A stretch of 45,632 bases of DNA from Mycobacterium sp. NAZ190054. GTDB taxonomy: Bacteria > Actinomycetota > Actinomycetes > Mycobacteriales > Mycobacteriaceae. The translations under genes were made by a program, and so were the position numbers. Location: contig NZ_LMVQ01000035.1 in the NCBI RefSeq assembly GCF_001545925.1, forward strand, positions 1 to 45,632, written 5' to 3'. The notes beneath the pieces are model-generated. The model saw only the letters and a list, made by a program, of their open reading frames with translations, had not been told where the DNA came from and did not search any database. Shown here in pieces: positions 30,613 to 42,133 of this stretch. Within the stretch, counting starts at the first letter, position 1; each line of letters opens with the position of its first letter.

Positions 30613-32031
30613 GTGACTAGACGCGGAAAAATCGTCTGTACGCTTGGCCCGGCCACCGCTTCCGACGAGGCCGTCAGGCAATTGGTCGAGTCCGGAATGG
30701 ACGTCGCCCGGCTCAACTTCAGCCACGGCGACTACCCGGATCACGAGGCCAATTACAAGCGTGTCCGGGCCGCTTCGGACGCGACCGGGCGAGCGGTCGG
30801 AATCCTCGCTGACCTGCAGGGCCCGAAGATCCGGCTCGGCCGGTTCGCCGACGGTCCGACCGTCTGGGCCAACGGCGAGACGGTCCGGATCACCGTCGAG
30901 GACTTCGCGGGCACCCACGACCGGGTGTCGACGACCTACAAACGGCTGGCCCAGGATGCGCGGCCCGGAGACCGGGTCCTCGTCGACGACGGCAACGTCG
31001 GTCTGGTCGTCGAACACATCGACGGCAACGACGTCGTCTGCACCGTCACCGAGGGCGGCAGGGTCAGCAACAACAAGGGCATGTCGCTGCCCGGCATGAA
31101 CGTCTCGGCGCCCGCGCTCTCGGAGAAGGACATCGACGACCTCGAGTTCGCGGTGCGTCTCGGTGTCGACCTGGTTGCACTGTCGTTCGTCCGATCGCCC
31201 GCCGACGTCGAGCTGGTGCACGAGGTGATGGACCGTGTCGGCCGCCGGGTTCCCGTCATCGCGAAACTGGAGAAGCCCGAGGCGATCGACAACCTCGAAG
31301 CCATCGTGCTGGCCTTCGACGCGATCATGGTCGCGCGCGGTGACCTCGGGGTGGAGCTGCCGCTCGAAGAGGTGCCGCTGGTCCAGAAGCGCGCCATCCA
31401 AATGGCAAGGGAGAACGCGAAACCCGTCATCGTGGCGACCCAGATGCTGGAGTCGATGATCGAGAACTCGCGGCCCACCCGCGCCGAGGCCTCCGATGTC
31501 GCCAACGCGGTGCTCGACGGCGCCGACGCGGTGATGTTGTCGGGGGAGACCTCGGTGGGCAAGTTCCCGTTCGAGACGGTGCGCACCATGGCGCGCATCA
31601 TCTCCGCGGTCGAGGAGAACTCGGTGGCCGCGCCGCCGCTGACCCATGTGCCGCGCACCAAACGCGGGGTCATCTCCTACGCCGCGCGGGACATCGGGGA
31701 GCGCCTCGACGCCAAGGCGCTGGTCGCGTTCACCCAGTCCGGCGACACGGTGCGACGCCTGGCCAGGCTGCATACGCCGCTGCCGGTGCTGGCGTTCACC
31801 GCGCTGCCCGAGGTCCGCAGTCAGCTCGCGCTGACCTGGGGCACCGAGACGTTCATCGTCCCGCACATCGAGACCACCGACGGAATGATCCGTCAGGTCG
31901 ACAAGTCGATGCTCGACCTGGGCCGCTACAAGCGGGGCGACCTGGTGGTCATCGTCGCGGGTGCTCCGCCCGGCACAGTAGGCTCCACGAATCTGATCCA
32001 CGTCCACCGCATCGGAGAGGACGACGTCTAG
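30613..32031 (+). CDS. pyk: Pyruvate kinase
   Basis: 472 residues, glycolytic enzyme making pyruvate and ATP from PEP. Seen: KIVCTLGPA at the N-terminus, ARLNFSHG, ADLQGPKIRLG, the B-domain (about 67-165), VIAKLEKPEAIDNL with the catalytic Lys, IMVARGDLGVELP and VMLSGETSVGKFP. Matches Rv1617 (PykA) in size and place between the lgt region and tesB. GTG 30613 fits a leaderless start. The 27-bp gap after gltD carries its own -10 box. Confidence 0.97.
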   Translation: MTRRGKIVCTLGPATASDEAVRQLVESGMDVARLNFSHGDYPDHEANYKRVRAASDATGRAVGILADLQGPKIRLGRFADGPTVWANGETVRITVEDFAGTHDRVSTTYKRLAQDARPGDRVLVDDGNVGLVVEHIDGNDVVCTVTEGGRVSNNKGMSLPGMNVSAPALSEKDIDDLEFAVRLGVDLVALSFVRSPADVELVHEVMDRVGRRVPVIAKLEKPEAIDNLEAIVLAFDAIMVARGDLGVELPLEEVPLVQKRAIQMARENAKPVIVATQMLESMIENSRPTRAEASDVANAVLDGADAVMLSGETSVGKFPFETVRTMARIISAVEENSVAAPPLTHVPRTKRGVISYAARDIGERLDAKALVAFTQSGDTVRRLARLHTPLPVLAFTALPEVRSQLALTWGTETFIVPHIETTDGMIRQVDKSMLDLGRYKRGDLVVIVAGAPPGTVGSTNLIHVHRIGEDDV

Positions 32032-32045
32032 CGTCGCGCCGAACT

Positions 32046-32051
32046 AGGAGG
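32046..32051 (+). promoter_or_regulatory. Strong ribosome-binding site of tesB
   Basis: AGGAGG, six bases before GTG 32058. It decides the start of tesB and contrasts with the many genes in this window that lack such a site. Confidence 0.8.
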
Positions 32052-32057
32052 TACCGA

Positions 32058-32939
32058 GTGTCGTCGCAGGCCGACTTCGAGGAGCTGCTGGCGATTCTTC
32101 ACCTCGAACGACTCGACGACGACACCTTCGTCGGTGCACATCCGAGCAAGAACCCGGTGCGCACCTTCGGCGGTCAGATGATGGCGCAGGCGTTCGTCGC
32201 GGCCGGCCGTAGCCTCAGGTACCCCACCCCGCCCAGTGCGTTGTCGGTGCACTTCATCGCCGGCGGCGACCCCGAGCTGGACCTCGAGTTCCATGTGGTG
32301 CGGCTGCGCGACGAACGCCGGTTCGCCAACCGCCGCGTCGACGTCATGCAGAAAGGCCAGTTGCTGACCACCGCGATGGTGTCCTACCTGGCCGGCGGGA
32401 AGGGACTTGAGCACGGCGTGCAGCCGCCGCCGCTGACCGACCCGCTCACGGTGCCGCCCATCGACGACCTGTTGCGGGGCTACGAGCAGGTCGTCCCGCA
32501 CTTCGCCAACGCGCTGCGTCCCATCGAGTGGCGCTACACCAACGACCCCGCGTGGATCATGCGGGACAAGGGCGAGAAGCTCACCCACAACCGGGTCTGG
32601 ATGAAGGCCCAGGGCGTGATGCCCGACGATCCGGTGCTGCACACCGCGGCGATGGTGTACTCGTCGGACACCACGGTGCTCGACTCGATCATCACCACCC
32701 ACGGTCTGTCGTGGGGGCATGACCGGATCTTCGCCGTGACCACCAACCACTCGGTGTGGTTCCACCGGCCGGTGCGGTTCGACGACTGGGTGTTGTACTC
32801 GACGACGTCACCGGTCGCCGCGGAGTCCCGCGGTCTGGGCAGCGGGCACTTCTTCGACCGCTCGGGTCAGCCGCTGGCCACAGTGGTGCAGGAGGGCATC
32901 GTCAAATACTTCCCGGGGCGGGCTACGGCGTCGGTGTGA
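32058..32939 (+). CDS. tesB: Acyl-CoA thioesterase II
   Basis: 293 residues, double hot-dog fold hydrolysing acyl-CoA to free fatty acid and CoA. The first hot-dog begins with PVRTFGGQMMAQAFVAAGR and SVHFIAGGDPELDLEFHV. The second ends with TTNHSVWFHRPVRFDDWVLY, ESRGLGSGHFFDRSGQPLATVVQEG, carrying the conserved Asp and Thr/Gln of the TesB family. Matches Rv1618 (TesB1, ~300 residues). It starts 26 bases after pyk and is probably cotranscribed. Its last 17 bases overlap the convergent DUF4190-like gene. Confidence 0.94.
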   Translation: MSSQADFEELLAILHLERLDDDTFVGAHPSKNPVRTFGGQMMAQAFVAAGRSLRYPTPPSALSVHFIAGGDPELDLEFHVVRLRDERRFANRRVDVMQKGQLLTTAMVSYLAGGKGLEHGVQPPPLTDPLTVPPIDDLLRGYEQVVPHFANALRPIEWRYTNDPAWIMRDKGEKLTHNRVWMKAQGVMPDDPVLHTAAMVYSSDTTVLDSIITTHGLSWGHDRIFAVTTNHSVWFHRPVRFDDWVLYSTTSPVAAESRGLGSGHFFDRSGQPLATVVQEGIVKYFPGRATASV

Positions 32940-33450
32940 CGGTGATCGAGAAGGATTCCTCCACCCGCTGAGTGAACTCGTCGGCGCACTGTTGCACGGC
33001 CTGCTGGTCGGATCCGGCCCGCTGGAGGCATTCGACGTAGTCGCCACCGCCGAGATCCTTGAACAGCGCCACCCCGAGGGTCGCGTAGATCGCGACGATC
33101 ACCAGGCTTGCCACAATCGCCACGGCGCCGAGCACGATCCCGGCCAGCGCGACGCCGCCGTTGGTGGCCTCGCCGCGCTTGACCCGTCCGCGGGCAAGGA
33201 ATCCCAGAACGATCGCGGCGATGCCGAGCAGCACGCCGCCGGCGACCGTCCAGCACAGCAGCAGGCCGACGATCGCGAGCACCAACGCGGCGGTGCCCAG
33301 ACCGTTCCGCGGCGGCGCCGGGACAGGTGGCGGGAACTCGCCGTACCCCCCGTACCCGCCATATCCCCCGTATGCGCCGTAGGGCTGGGGCGGATAGCCG
33401 CCCGGGTAGCTGCCGGGGGGAGGAGGCGGCGGGGGCGGCGGTTCGCTCAT
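32923..33450 (-). CDS. Proline/glycine/tyrosine-rich DUF4190-like membrane protein
   Basis: 175 residues. Residues 1-50 are a disordered stretch with a nine-proline run and YGGYGGYGGYG repeats. Two membrane segments follow (about 53-85 and 98-125: ALVLAIVGLLLCWTVAGGVLLGIAAIVLG and GGVALAGIVLGAVAIVASLVIVAIY), the layout of DUF4190 proteins. The C-terminal ~50 residues are soluble with two cysteines (VECLQRAG, QQCADEF), probably extracellular. Its ATG overlaps the stop of the upstream CydC-like remnant by four bases. Function unknown. Confidence 0.85.
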   Translation of the reverse strand: MSEPPPPPPPPPGSYPGGYPPQPYGAYGGYGGYGGYGEFPPPVPAPPRNGLGTAALVLAIVGLLLCWTVAGGVLLGIAAIVLGFLARGRVKRGEATNGGVALAGIVLGAVAIVASLVIVAIYATLGVALFKDLGGGDYVECLQRAGSDQQAVQQCADEFTQRVEESFSITVTPTP

Positions 33451-34211
33451 GGTGGTGAGATTACCGTCACAGGCACGTCATCCGGCAGATGGTGAGTGGC
33501 GACGACGACGGTGCGCTCCGGACCGAACAAGGCTCCGGGGGTGAGGATGTCGGTCAGCATCCGATCGGCGTCGGACGCGTCGAGATGCTCGGTCGGTTCG
33601 TCGAGGAGGATCGTCGGCGCCGTCGACACCAGCGCCCGCGCCAGCAGCAACCGCCTGCGCTGTCCGGCCGACACCGCCGCGGCGCCGCCGGCGAGCATGG
33701 TCGAGAGCCCGTCGGGCAGTCCGTCGAGCCACCGGCCGAGGCCTGCGCGGTTCAACGCATCCCGCAACTCGTCGTCGGTGGCGTCGCCGCGCGCGACGAG
33801 CAGGTTGTCCCGCACCGTGGTGGAGAACAGGTGGGCATCCTCGGCGAAGAACGCTCCCGGGGTCCGCATCAACAGCGTGGTCTTGCCGCTGCCGCTCGGA
33901 CCGACGACAGCGACTCGGTCGCCGGGTTCGAGCTGCAGCGCGGCGAGGTCGGGCCGACGGTGGTCGCTGTCGGTCGGCTCGGTCAGCGCGAGCAGACGCC
34001 GGGCGGCGATGCGGCCCCGGGTGAGCGCGACGGCGGCACCCGGCAGTGCCGCGGTCGCCTCGAACGCCGCCAACGGCACCAGCATCAGGATCGCGACGAG
34101 CCCCGACAACAGCCACCGGACGCGTCCGGGCCGGGTGGTGTCCTTGACCGTCCGCTTCCACACGTACAGGTGCATCAACGCCAGGATCGAACCGAGAACA
34201 AGAATGAACAT
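33447..34211 (-). pseudogene. CydC C-terminal ATPase remnant fused to a foreign membrane N-terminus
   Basis: 254-codon open frame of mixed origin. Residues 1 to ~49 (LALMHLYVWKRTVKDTTRPG, then a membrane segment) resemble the start of membrane-anchored metallophosphoesterases. From ~50 (PLAAFEATAALPG) on it reads like the CydC subunit of the cytochrome bd assembly transporter: Walker A GPSGSGKTT, AEDAHLFSTTVRDN, signature VSAGQRRR, Walker B TILLDEPTEHLD, H-loop ATHH. Most of the CydC membrane domain is absent. Only ~14 residues lie between the Walker A Lys and the Q-loop position (normally ~42, and the Gln is Glu), and the A-loop strand before Walker A is also missing. cydA, cydB and cydD are absent. 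It sits where Rv1620-type and Rv3330-type blocks meet, so it is a deletion/rearrangement scar or an assembly chimera. Confidence 0.7.
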
Positions 34212-34253
34212 GCACGCCCTTCGCGGGTTTCACAGGTGTCAACAGCCTAGTTC

Positions 34254-34270
34254 GGCACCGGGACGGTGCC
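34254..34270. promoter_or_regulatory. Small stem-loop in the divergent region before dacB
   Basis: GGCACCG and CGGTGCC pair around the loop GGA. It is flanked by AGGTGT (34234-34239) and ACACCT (34284-34289), half-sites of a wider inverted repeat. It lies between the fused CydC gene start and dacB, so it may be an operator or regulatory structure. Confidence 0.35.
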
Positions 34271-34346
34271 CTCCCCGTGAGTCACACCTGAAACACCAAC
34301 CACATCCGTCACCGCGAGCCTCCCCACTCCGGACCCCCTGGTCGCC

Positions 34347-34352
34347 TAATCT
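34347..34352 (+). promoter_or_regulatory. Candidate -10 box of dacB
   Basis: TAATCT fits TANNNT and lies nine bases before ATG 34362. There is no ribosome site, so the transcript is probably leaderless or nearly so. Confidence 0.5.
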
Positions 34353-34361
34353 GCGCAGACG

Positions 34362-35579
34362 ATGGCGACCTTACGGACTGTCTTGACGCGCGCGTCGGCG
34401 CTGGTCAGCGCCGCGATGCTGACGCTGGCGCCGATCGCGGCGGCCCAGCCGCCACCCGAAGCGGGCGTGTGTCCGTACCGGGAGACGACGCCGCCCGCGG
34501 TGGATGCGTCCGAGGTTCCCAAACCCGGCGACCCGACGCCCGGACCGCTTCCGGTGCCGGCCCAACCGGTGGGCGGCGACGCACTGGCCGGCTGCGGCGT
34601 GATCACCGCACCCGGTACACCCCCGGTCCCCGGGGACGTGTCCGCCGAGGCGTGGCTGGTCGCCGACCTGGACTCCGGTGACGTCATCGCCGCCCGCGAT
34701 CCGCACGGCCGGCACCGGCCGGCGAGCGTGATCAAGGTGCTGACCGCGATGCAGGCGATCAACGACCTGCCGCTGCACAAGGTCGTCCCCGGCACCGAGG
34801 CGGACGCGGCGCAGGAGGGCACCAAGGTCGGGGTGGGCCCGGGCGGGTTCTACTCCGTCAACGACCTGCTGCACGGTCTGCTGATGTATTCGGGCAACGA
34901 CGCGGCGCACGCGCTGGCCATGCAGATGGGCGGTATGCAGACCACGCTGACCAAGCTCAACGCGCTCGCCGACAAGCTGGGTGCGCGCGACACCAGGGTC
35001 GCGACCCCGTCAGGGCTGGACGGCCCCGGCATGAGCACCTCGGCCTACGACATCGGCCTGTTCTACCGGTACGCGTGGAACAACCCGGTGTTCACCGACA
35101 TCGTGGCGACCCGCTCGTCGAACTTCCCCGGCCGCGACGGCGCCGGCTACCCGATCGAGAACGACAACAAGCTGCTGGCGAACTATCCGGGCGCGCTCGG
35201 CGGCAAGACCGGTTTCACCGACGACGCCGGGCAGACGTTCGTCGGCGCCGCCGCCCGCGACGGTCGCCGGCTGGTGGCGGTGCTGCTGCGCGGCACGCGG
35301 CAACCGATCGCGCCGTGGGAACAGGCCGCCCGGCTGCTCGACTACGGCTTCGCGGTCGCCCCGGGCACCAAGGTGGGGACGCTGATCGAGCCGGACCTGT
35401 CCCTCGGCGGTATCCACCCCGACGCGGCCACCGCGGACGTCGCCGCCACCAACGCCGCCGCCGCACTGCCCGGCGTCGACGCCACACCGGTGCGGGTCGG
35501 CGTCGGCGTGATCGGCGCGGTCATCGTGTTCAGCCTGATCATGGCCGCGCGCGCGGTGAACCGCCGGCCCGCCCGCTAG
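34362..35579 (+). CDS. dacB: D-alanyl-D-alanine carboxypeptidase (DacB1-like)
   Basis: 405 residues, same length as Rv3330. A serine peptidase S11 that trims the terminal D-Ala of peptidoglycan stem peptides. Signal peptide at 1-28 ([10 protein letters not shown]); a Pro-rich stretch to ~85; the catalytic domain has SxxK at Ser122-Lys125 (ASVIK), SxN at Ser177-Asn179 (SGND) and KTG at Lys282 (GGKTGF). A C-terminal hydrophobic segment ([17 protein letters not shown]) and RRPAR anchor it in the membrane. First gene of the Rv3330-type block. Its TAG shares CTAG with the convergent YihY gene. Confidence 0.95.
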   Translation: MATLRTVLTRASALVSAAMLTLAPIAAAQPPPEAGVCPYRETTPPAVDASEVPKPGDPTPGPLPVPAQPVGGDALAGCGVITAPGTPPVPGDVSAEAWLVADLDSGDVIAARDPHGRHRPASVIKVLTAMQAINDLPLHKVVPGTEADAAQEGTKVGVGPGGFYSVNDLLHGLLMYSGNDAAHALAMQMGGMQTTLTKLNALADKLGARDTRVATPSGLDGPGMSTSAYDIGLFYRYAWNNPVFTDIVATRSSNFPGRDGAGYPIENDNKLLANYPGALGGKTGFTDDAGQTFVGAAARDGRRLVAVLLRGTRQPIAPWEQAARLLDYGFAVAPGTKVGTLIEPDLSLGGIHPDAATADVAATNAAAALPGVDATPVRVGVGVIGAVIVFSLIMAARAVNRRPAR

Positions 35580-36619
35580 CGTCGACGCCACCGCGAAAGA
35601 CTCAGCGCGCCAAGGGCTCCCACTGTCGCCGCGGCGGCCGCCTGCCACGCCTGCAGCCCGGGACGGTCGATGATCCGGTTGTTGATGACCGCAGGCCCGG
35701 GGGCGGGAACCGGTTCCTCGACCATGTTCTCGGGCATCGTCGCCGCCCAGGCGGTGGCGAACAGGATCAGCCGGGACACGATGTAGGCGAACACCATCAG
35801 ACCCAGCACCGGCCCGAACGTCGCGCCGGCGGGGCCGGTGACCACCGACTTCAGGTACACCCCCGCGAAGTACTTGAAGATCTCGAACGCCACGGCCGCG
35901 AGCAGCCCGGCCCGCACGCTGCTGCGGAAGCTCACCGACTCCCGCGGCAACCGGAAGATCATGTAGGTGAACAACACCCAGGACACCAGCACCGCGACGA
36001 CGACCGACGCGATGCGCAGCATCAGGCTCAGGCCCGGCGCGTCCTGGATCCCGAACCGGTCGAGCACATTGGCCATCACCGACATGTTCCCGAGCGCGGT
36101 CAACCCGAGGGTGACGATGATCGCGGCGAACGTGGTCAGCAGAGCCAGCAGGTCCGACAGCTTGGTCTTGACGAACCCGGGCAGCTCCTCGCGGTAGAGG
36201 CCCCACATCTGGCTGAGCGCCTCACGCAGGTTGGCCATCCACCCGAGCCCGGCCCACGCCGCGGCCGCCAACCCGATGATGCCGACGGTGCCGCGCGACT
36301 CGATCGCCGATTCCATCAACTCGACGAGCTGCTGACCGAGGTCGCCGCTGACCGCGGCGCGGATCCGCCCCTCGACCGCGTCGAGCAGCTCGGGCTGACT
36401 GGCCAGCACGAAGCCCCCCACCGAGAAGCCCAGCATCAGCAACGGGAACAGCGCGAAGATCGTGAAGTAGGTGATGCCGGCGGCGTAGAAGTCGCCCTTG
36501 GAGTCGTTGTAGCGCTGCTGGGCGCGCATCACGTGGTCGAACCACGGCATCCGGGCGCGCCACCGATCGAGGACGCCCGGTTTGCCCTCGGGGTCGGACG
36601 GTGCGGGCTGCGCTGTCAT
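35576..36619 (-). CDS. YihY/BrkB-family inner membrane protein (Rv3335c-like)
   Basis: 347 residues with about six membrane segments. Family marks are [26 protein letters not shown] near residue 42 and the C-terminal [31 protein letters not shown]. Once annotated as ribonuclease BN, but the family is now regarded as membrane proteins of uncertain function. It lies 16 bases downstream of trpS on the same strand, with a G-rich ribosome site before the ATG, so the two are probably cotranscribed, as in M. tuberculosis (Rv3335c-Rv3336c). Confidence 0.9.
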   Translation of the reverse strand: MTAQPAPSDPEGKPGVLDRWRARMPWFDHVMRAQQRYNDSKGDFYAAGITYFTIFALFPLLMLGFSVGGFVLASQPELLDAVEGRIRAAVSGDLGQQLVELMESAIESRGTVGIIGLAAAAWAGLGWMANLREALSQMWGLYREELPGFVKTKLSDLLALLTTFAAIIVTLGLTALGNMSVMANVLDRFGIQDAPGLSLMLRIASVVVAVLVSWVLFTYMIFRLPRESVSFRSSVRAGLLAAVAFEIFKYFAGVYLKSVVTGPAGATFGPVLGLMVFAYIVSRLILFATAWAATMPENMVEEPVPAPGPAVINNRIIDRPGLQAWQAAAAATVGALGALSLSRWRRR

Positions 36620-36635
36620 CCAACCCCCTTGTGAG

Positions 36636-37718
<1,083 letters not shown>

Positions 37719-37721
37719 GAT

Positions 37722-38546
37722 TCACGCGTAGTGCACCGTCACCGGGCAGTGATCGGACCAGCGCAGCGCATACGCGGCGGGCCGTTCGGTGATGACGGAC
37801 GTGACACGTTCGGCCAGGCCCGGGGTGGCCAGCTGGTAGTCGATGCGCCATCCGGCGTCGTTGTCGAACGCCTTGCCACGCCATGACCACCACGCGTACG
37901 GGCCGGCCACATCGGGATGCGCACGTCGCACCACGTCCACCCACCCGGTGTCCAGCAGGTCGGTGAGCCACCGGCGCTCCTGCGGCAGGAATCCCGACTT
38001 CTTGACGTTGCCCTTCCAGTTCTTGATGTCGTTCTCGGTGTGGGCGATGTTCCAGTCCCCCGACACAACGGCCTCACGTCCGGTGTCGACCGCCCCGGCC
38101 AGCAACACCGCCATCCGCGCCGCCACCGCCGCCATGAACCGTTCCTTCTCCAGCTGACGGTCCGTCTCGGCCTCGCCGGTCGGCACGTAGACGCTGCCCA
38201 CCGTCACCCCAGCGGTGTCGACCTCGATGTAACGCCCGTGCGCAGCGAACTCCTCTGCGCCACAACCAATCCGGACGTCGTCATGCGGCGAGCGCGACAG
38301 CACCGCCACGCCGTTGCGGCCCTTGACGTGCGGGGCCGCCGACGCCAGATGCCAGCCGTCGGCCAGGGCCGGGGCCAGCGCCTCGGCCAGCTGTTCGTCG
38401 TCGGCGCGGGTCTCCTGCAGGCACACCACGTCGGACGCCGTCTCCTTGAACCACGCCAGCAGGCCGAGGTTCTCCGGAGAGCGCTGCTTGACCGCGGCGC
38501 GGATGCCGTTGACGTTGATGGTGCTGACCGTGATGGGGCGCGTCAC
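37722..38546 (-). CDS. Exonuclease III-family AP endonuclease
   Basis: 274 residues, endonuclease/exonuclease/phosphatase fold, base-excision repair of abasic sites. Seen: TINVNGIRAA, CLQETRADDEQLAE with the catalytic Glu, RNGVAVLSR, VYVPTGEA, SGDWNIAHTENDI with the catalytic Asp and Asn, GWRIDYQL and the C-terminal SDHCPVTV Asp-His. I chose GTG 38544-38546 since translation then starts MTRPITVSTINVNG; the open frame further upstream overlaps the divergent hydrolase. Species of this group may carry a second exonuclease III, so I give no symbol. Confidence 0.92.
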   Translation of the reverse strand: MTRPITVSTINVNGIRAAVKQRSPENLGLLAWFKETASDVVCLQETRADDEQLAEALAPALADGWHLASAAPHVKGRNGVAVLSRSPHDDVRIGCGAEEFAAHGRYIEVDTAGVTVGSVYVPTGEAETDRQLEKERFMAAVAARMAVLLAGAVDTGREAVVSGDWNIAHTENDIKNWKGNVKKSGFLPQERRWLTDLLDTGWVDVVRRAHPDVAGPYAWWSWRGKAFDNDAGWRIDYQLATPGLAERVTSVITERPAAYALRWSDHCPVTVHYA

Positions 38547-38617
38547 GCGGCAGACCCTAGCCGAGCGCCCCGCCGGCATCCTTGCGGTACCGCCGGTATC
38601 GCCTTTATCGTCGGCCC

Positions 38618-39448
38618 ATGGCACCACGAGAGCCGATCCACGCCGGATCGGGGCACCCCGTCCTGCTGCTGCACCCGTTCCTGTGCTCGCAGAACGTGTG
38701 GCACACGGTGGCCACCCAGCTCGCCGGCACCGGCCGCTTCGAGGTGTACGCACCCACCATGGTCGGCCACCACGGCGGCAACCCGTCCCCGACCTGGCTG
38801 CTCGACACCCACGCCCTGGTCGAGGACATCGAGCGCCGGATGGACGGGCTGGGCTGGGAGAGCGCCCACATCGTCGGCAATTCGCTGGGCGGCTGGGTCG
38901 GGTTCGAGCTGGAGCGACGCGGGCGCGCCCGCACGCTCACCGCGATCGCGCCGGCCGGCGGCTGGGGGCACCACTCGGTGTCCAAGTACGAGACGGTGCT
39001 GAAGTTCATCCTGGGCGGACCCGCCTTGATCGCCGCCCGGCTGCTCGGCCCGCGGATCCTGGCGCTGCCGGGCGCCCGGCGACTGGCCACGCTGCCGGTC
39101 AGCGGCCCTGCCGACGGGCCCTCCGACGACGACCTTCGCCTGCTGGTGGAGGACGCCACCCACTGCAGCGCGTACCTGCAGTTGCTGGTCAAGACGCTGC
39201 GCCTGCCCGGCCTGCTCGAGCTCGCGAGCCTGGGCGCCCCGACCCAGCTGGTGCTGTGCGAGAAGGACCGCGTGTTCCCGACCCCGCGCGGCAACCGGTA
39301 CTTCCTGACCCACCTGCCCGACGACGCGAAAGTGGTGCGTCTCGACGGGCTCGGTCACATCCCGATGCTCGAGGCTCCCGACGTGATCACCGAGCTGATC
39401 ACGACCTTCGTCGACGAGCACACCGAACCGCGCAAGGCCATCGGCTGA
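38618..39448 (+). CDS. Alpha/beta hydrolase
   Basis: 276 residues. The nucleophile elbow is VGNSLGGW, the acid is probably the Asp in CEKDRVFP, and the histidine is in GLGHIPMLEAP. HPFLCSQNVWHTVA supplies the oxyanion hole. No signal peptide, so cytoplasmic. Substrate unknown. ATG 38618 is the likely start; TTG 38582 is in frame but adds a basic, unlikely N-terminus. Divergent from xth with 71 bases between, and upstream of the SAM riboswitch. M. tuberculosis carries a related hydrolase at the same place (Rv3337/Rv3338). Confidence 0.87.
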   Translation: MAPREPIHAGSGHPVLLLHPFLCSQNVWHTVATQLAGTGRFEVYAPTMVGHHGGNPSPTWLLDTHALVEDIERRMDGLGWESAHIVGNSLGGWVGFELERRGRARTLTAIAPAGGWGHHSVSKYETVLKFILGGPALIAARLLGPRILALPGARRLATLPVSGPADGPSDDDLRLLVEDATHCSAYLQLLVKTLRLPGLLELASLGAPTQLVLCEKDRVFPTPRGNRYFLTHLPDDAKVVRLDGLGHIPMLEAPDVITELITTFVDEHTEPRKAIG

Positions 39449-39494
39449 CCGTTCCTCCGGGAGGACCCGCTGGCACCGTCTGTGCTGGGTGAGA

Positions 39495-39500
39495 TACAGT
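39495..39500 (+). promoter_or_regulatory. -10 box of the met operon
   Basis: TACAGT fits TANNNT and ends seven bases before the first base of the riboswitch (39508), so the transcript should begin with the aptamer. Confidence 0.6.
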
Positions 39501-39507
39501 TCGTCTC

Positions 39508-39627
39508 GGTCATGAGCGCCAGCGTCAAGCCCCGGCTCGCTGGCCGGCAACCCTCCAACCGCGGTGGGGTGCCCCGGGAGACGACCAGGTTGAGTAGCCG
39601 CATGCGGCTATAAGGCAAGCGCGGGTC
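39508..39627 (+). ncRNA. SAM-IV riboswitch
   Basis: About 120 nt, starting GGTCATGAGCGCCAGCGTC and ending GGCAAGCGCGGGTC. It matches almost base for base, as I recall it, the mycobacterial SAM-IV aptamer whose structure is known, including the conserved CCGGCAACCCTCC core, GGTGGGGTGCCCCGGG, the GACCAGGTTGAGTAGCC turn and the GCATGCGGC hairpin. SAM-IV binds S-adenosylmethionine and lowers expression of methionine genes. It lies directly before metC-metX. By-eye covariation was not tested, but conserved segments are in the right order and spacing. Confidence 0.92.
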
Positions 39628-39632
39628 CGCCG

Positions 39633-41005
<1,373 letters not shown>

Positions 41006-41006
<1 letters not shown>

Positions 41007-42133
41007 TGACGATCATGGACATCCTCACCGATCGCGTGGCGCTGCCGCCCGAAGGGGAGATCGGCATCGTCGACATCGGTTCGCTGACCCTGGAGAACGG
41101 CGCGGTCGTCGACGACGTCTCCATCGCGGTGCAGCGGTGGGGTGAGCTCTCACCGAACCGGGACAACGTCGTCGTCGTATTGCACGCGCTGACAGGCGAT
41201 TCGCACATCACCGGACCGGCCGGACCGGACCACCCGACTCCGGGCTGGTGGGACGGCGTCGCCGGCCCCGGCGCACCGATCGACACCGACCGGTGGTGCG
41301 CGATCTCGACGAACGTGCTCGGCGGCTGCCGTGGCTCGACCGGCCCCAGTTCGCTCGCCCCCGACGGAAAGCCCTGGGGCTCAAGGTTTCCGATGATCTC
41401 GGTGCGTGACCAGGTGGCCGCCGACGTGGCCGCCCTGGAACGGCTCGGGATCACCGAGGTCGCCGCCGTGATCGGCGGATCCATGGGTGGGGCGAGGGCG
41501 CTGGAGTGGATGGTGACCCATCCGGACAGCGTCCGCGCCGCACTGGTGCTGGCCGTCGGCGCGCGTGCCACCGCCGACCAGATCGGCACGCAGAGCAACC
41601 AGGTCGCGGCGATCAAGTCCGATCCGAACTGGTGCGGCGGTGACTATCACGGCACCGGCCGCTCCCCCGACACCGGTCTGGAGATCGCGCGGCGCTTCGC
41701 CCATCTGACCTATCGCGGGGAGACCGAACTCGACGAGCGGTTCGGCAACGACCCACAGCCCGGCGAGGATCCGGCCGCCGGCGGCCGCTACTCGGTGCAG
41801 AGCTACCTGGAGTACCAGGGCCGGAAGTTGTTGGCGCGCTTCGACGCCGGCACCTACGTCACGCTGACCGACGCGTTGTCCAGCCACGACGTCGGACGCG
41901 GCCGGGGCGGGGTGGCGGCCGCGCTGCAGGGCTGCCCGGTGCCCGCCATCGTCGGCGGCATCACCAGCGACCGGCTGTATCCGCTGCGCCTGCAGGCCGA
42001 GCTGGCCGAACTGCTGCCCGGCTGCGACGGGCTCGACGTCGTGGAATCGGAATACGGTCACGACGGCTTCCTGGTGGAGACCGACGCGGTGGGCAAGCTG
42101 ATCCGGCGCACGCTGGAGCTGGCGTCGCGGTGA
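41006..42133 (+). CDS. metX: Homoserine O-acetyltransferase
   Basis: 375 residues, alpha/beta hydrolase fold enzyme acetylating homoserine with acetyl-CoA (Rv3341, called metA in mycobacteria). The catalytic triad is Ser159 in [12 protein letters not shown], Asp322 in ITSDRLYP and His352 in [15 protein letters not shown] and [11 protein letters not shown] are family blocks. Same operon as metC; provides its substrate. The stop overlaps the methyltransferase start (GTGA). Confidence 0.96.

Noticed and set aside
33330..33400. Short tandem repeat suggesting a CRISPR or minisatellite
   Set aside because: It encodes YGGYGGYGGYG and a proline run of the DUF4190-like protein; units are 9 bp, without spacers.
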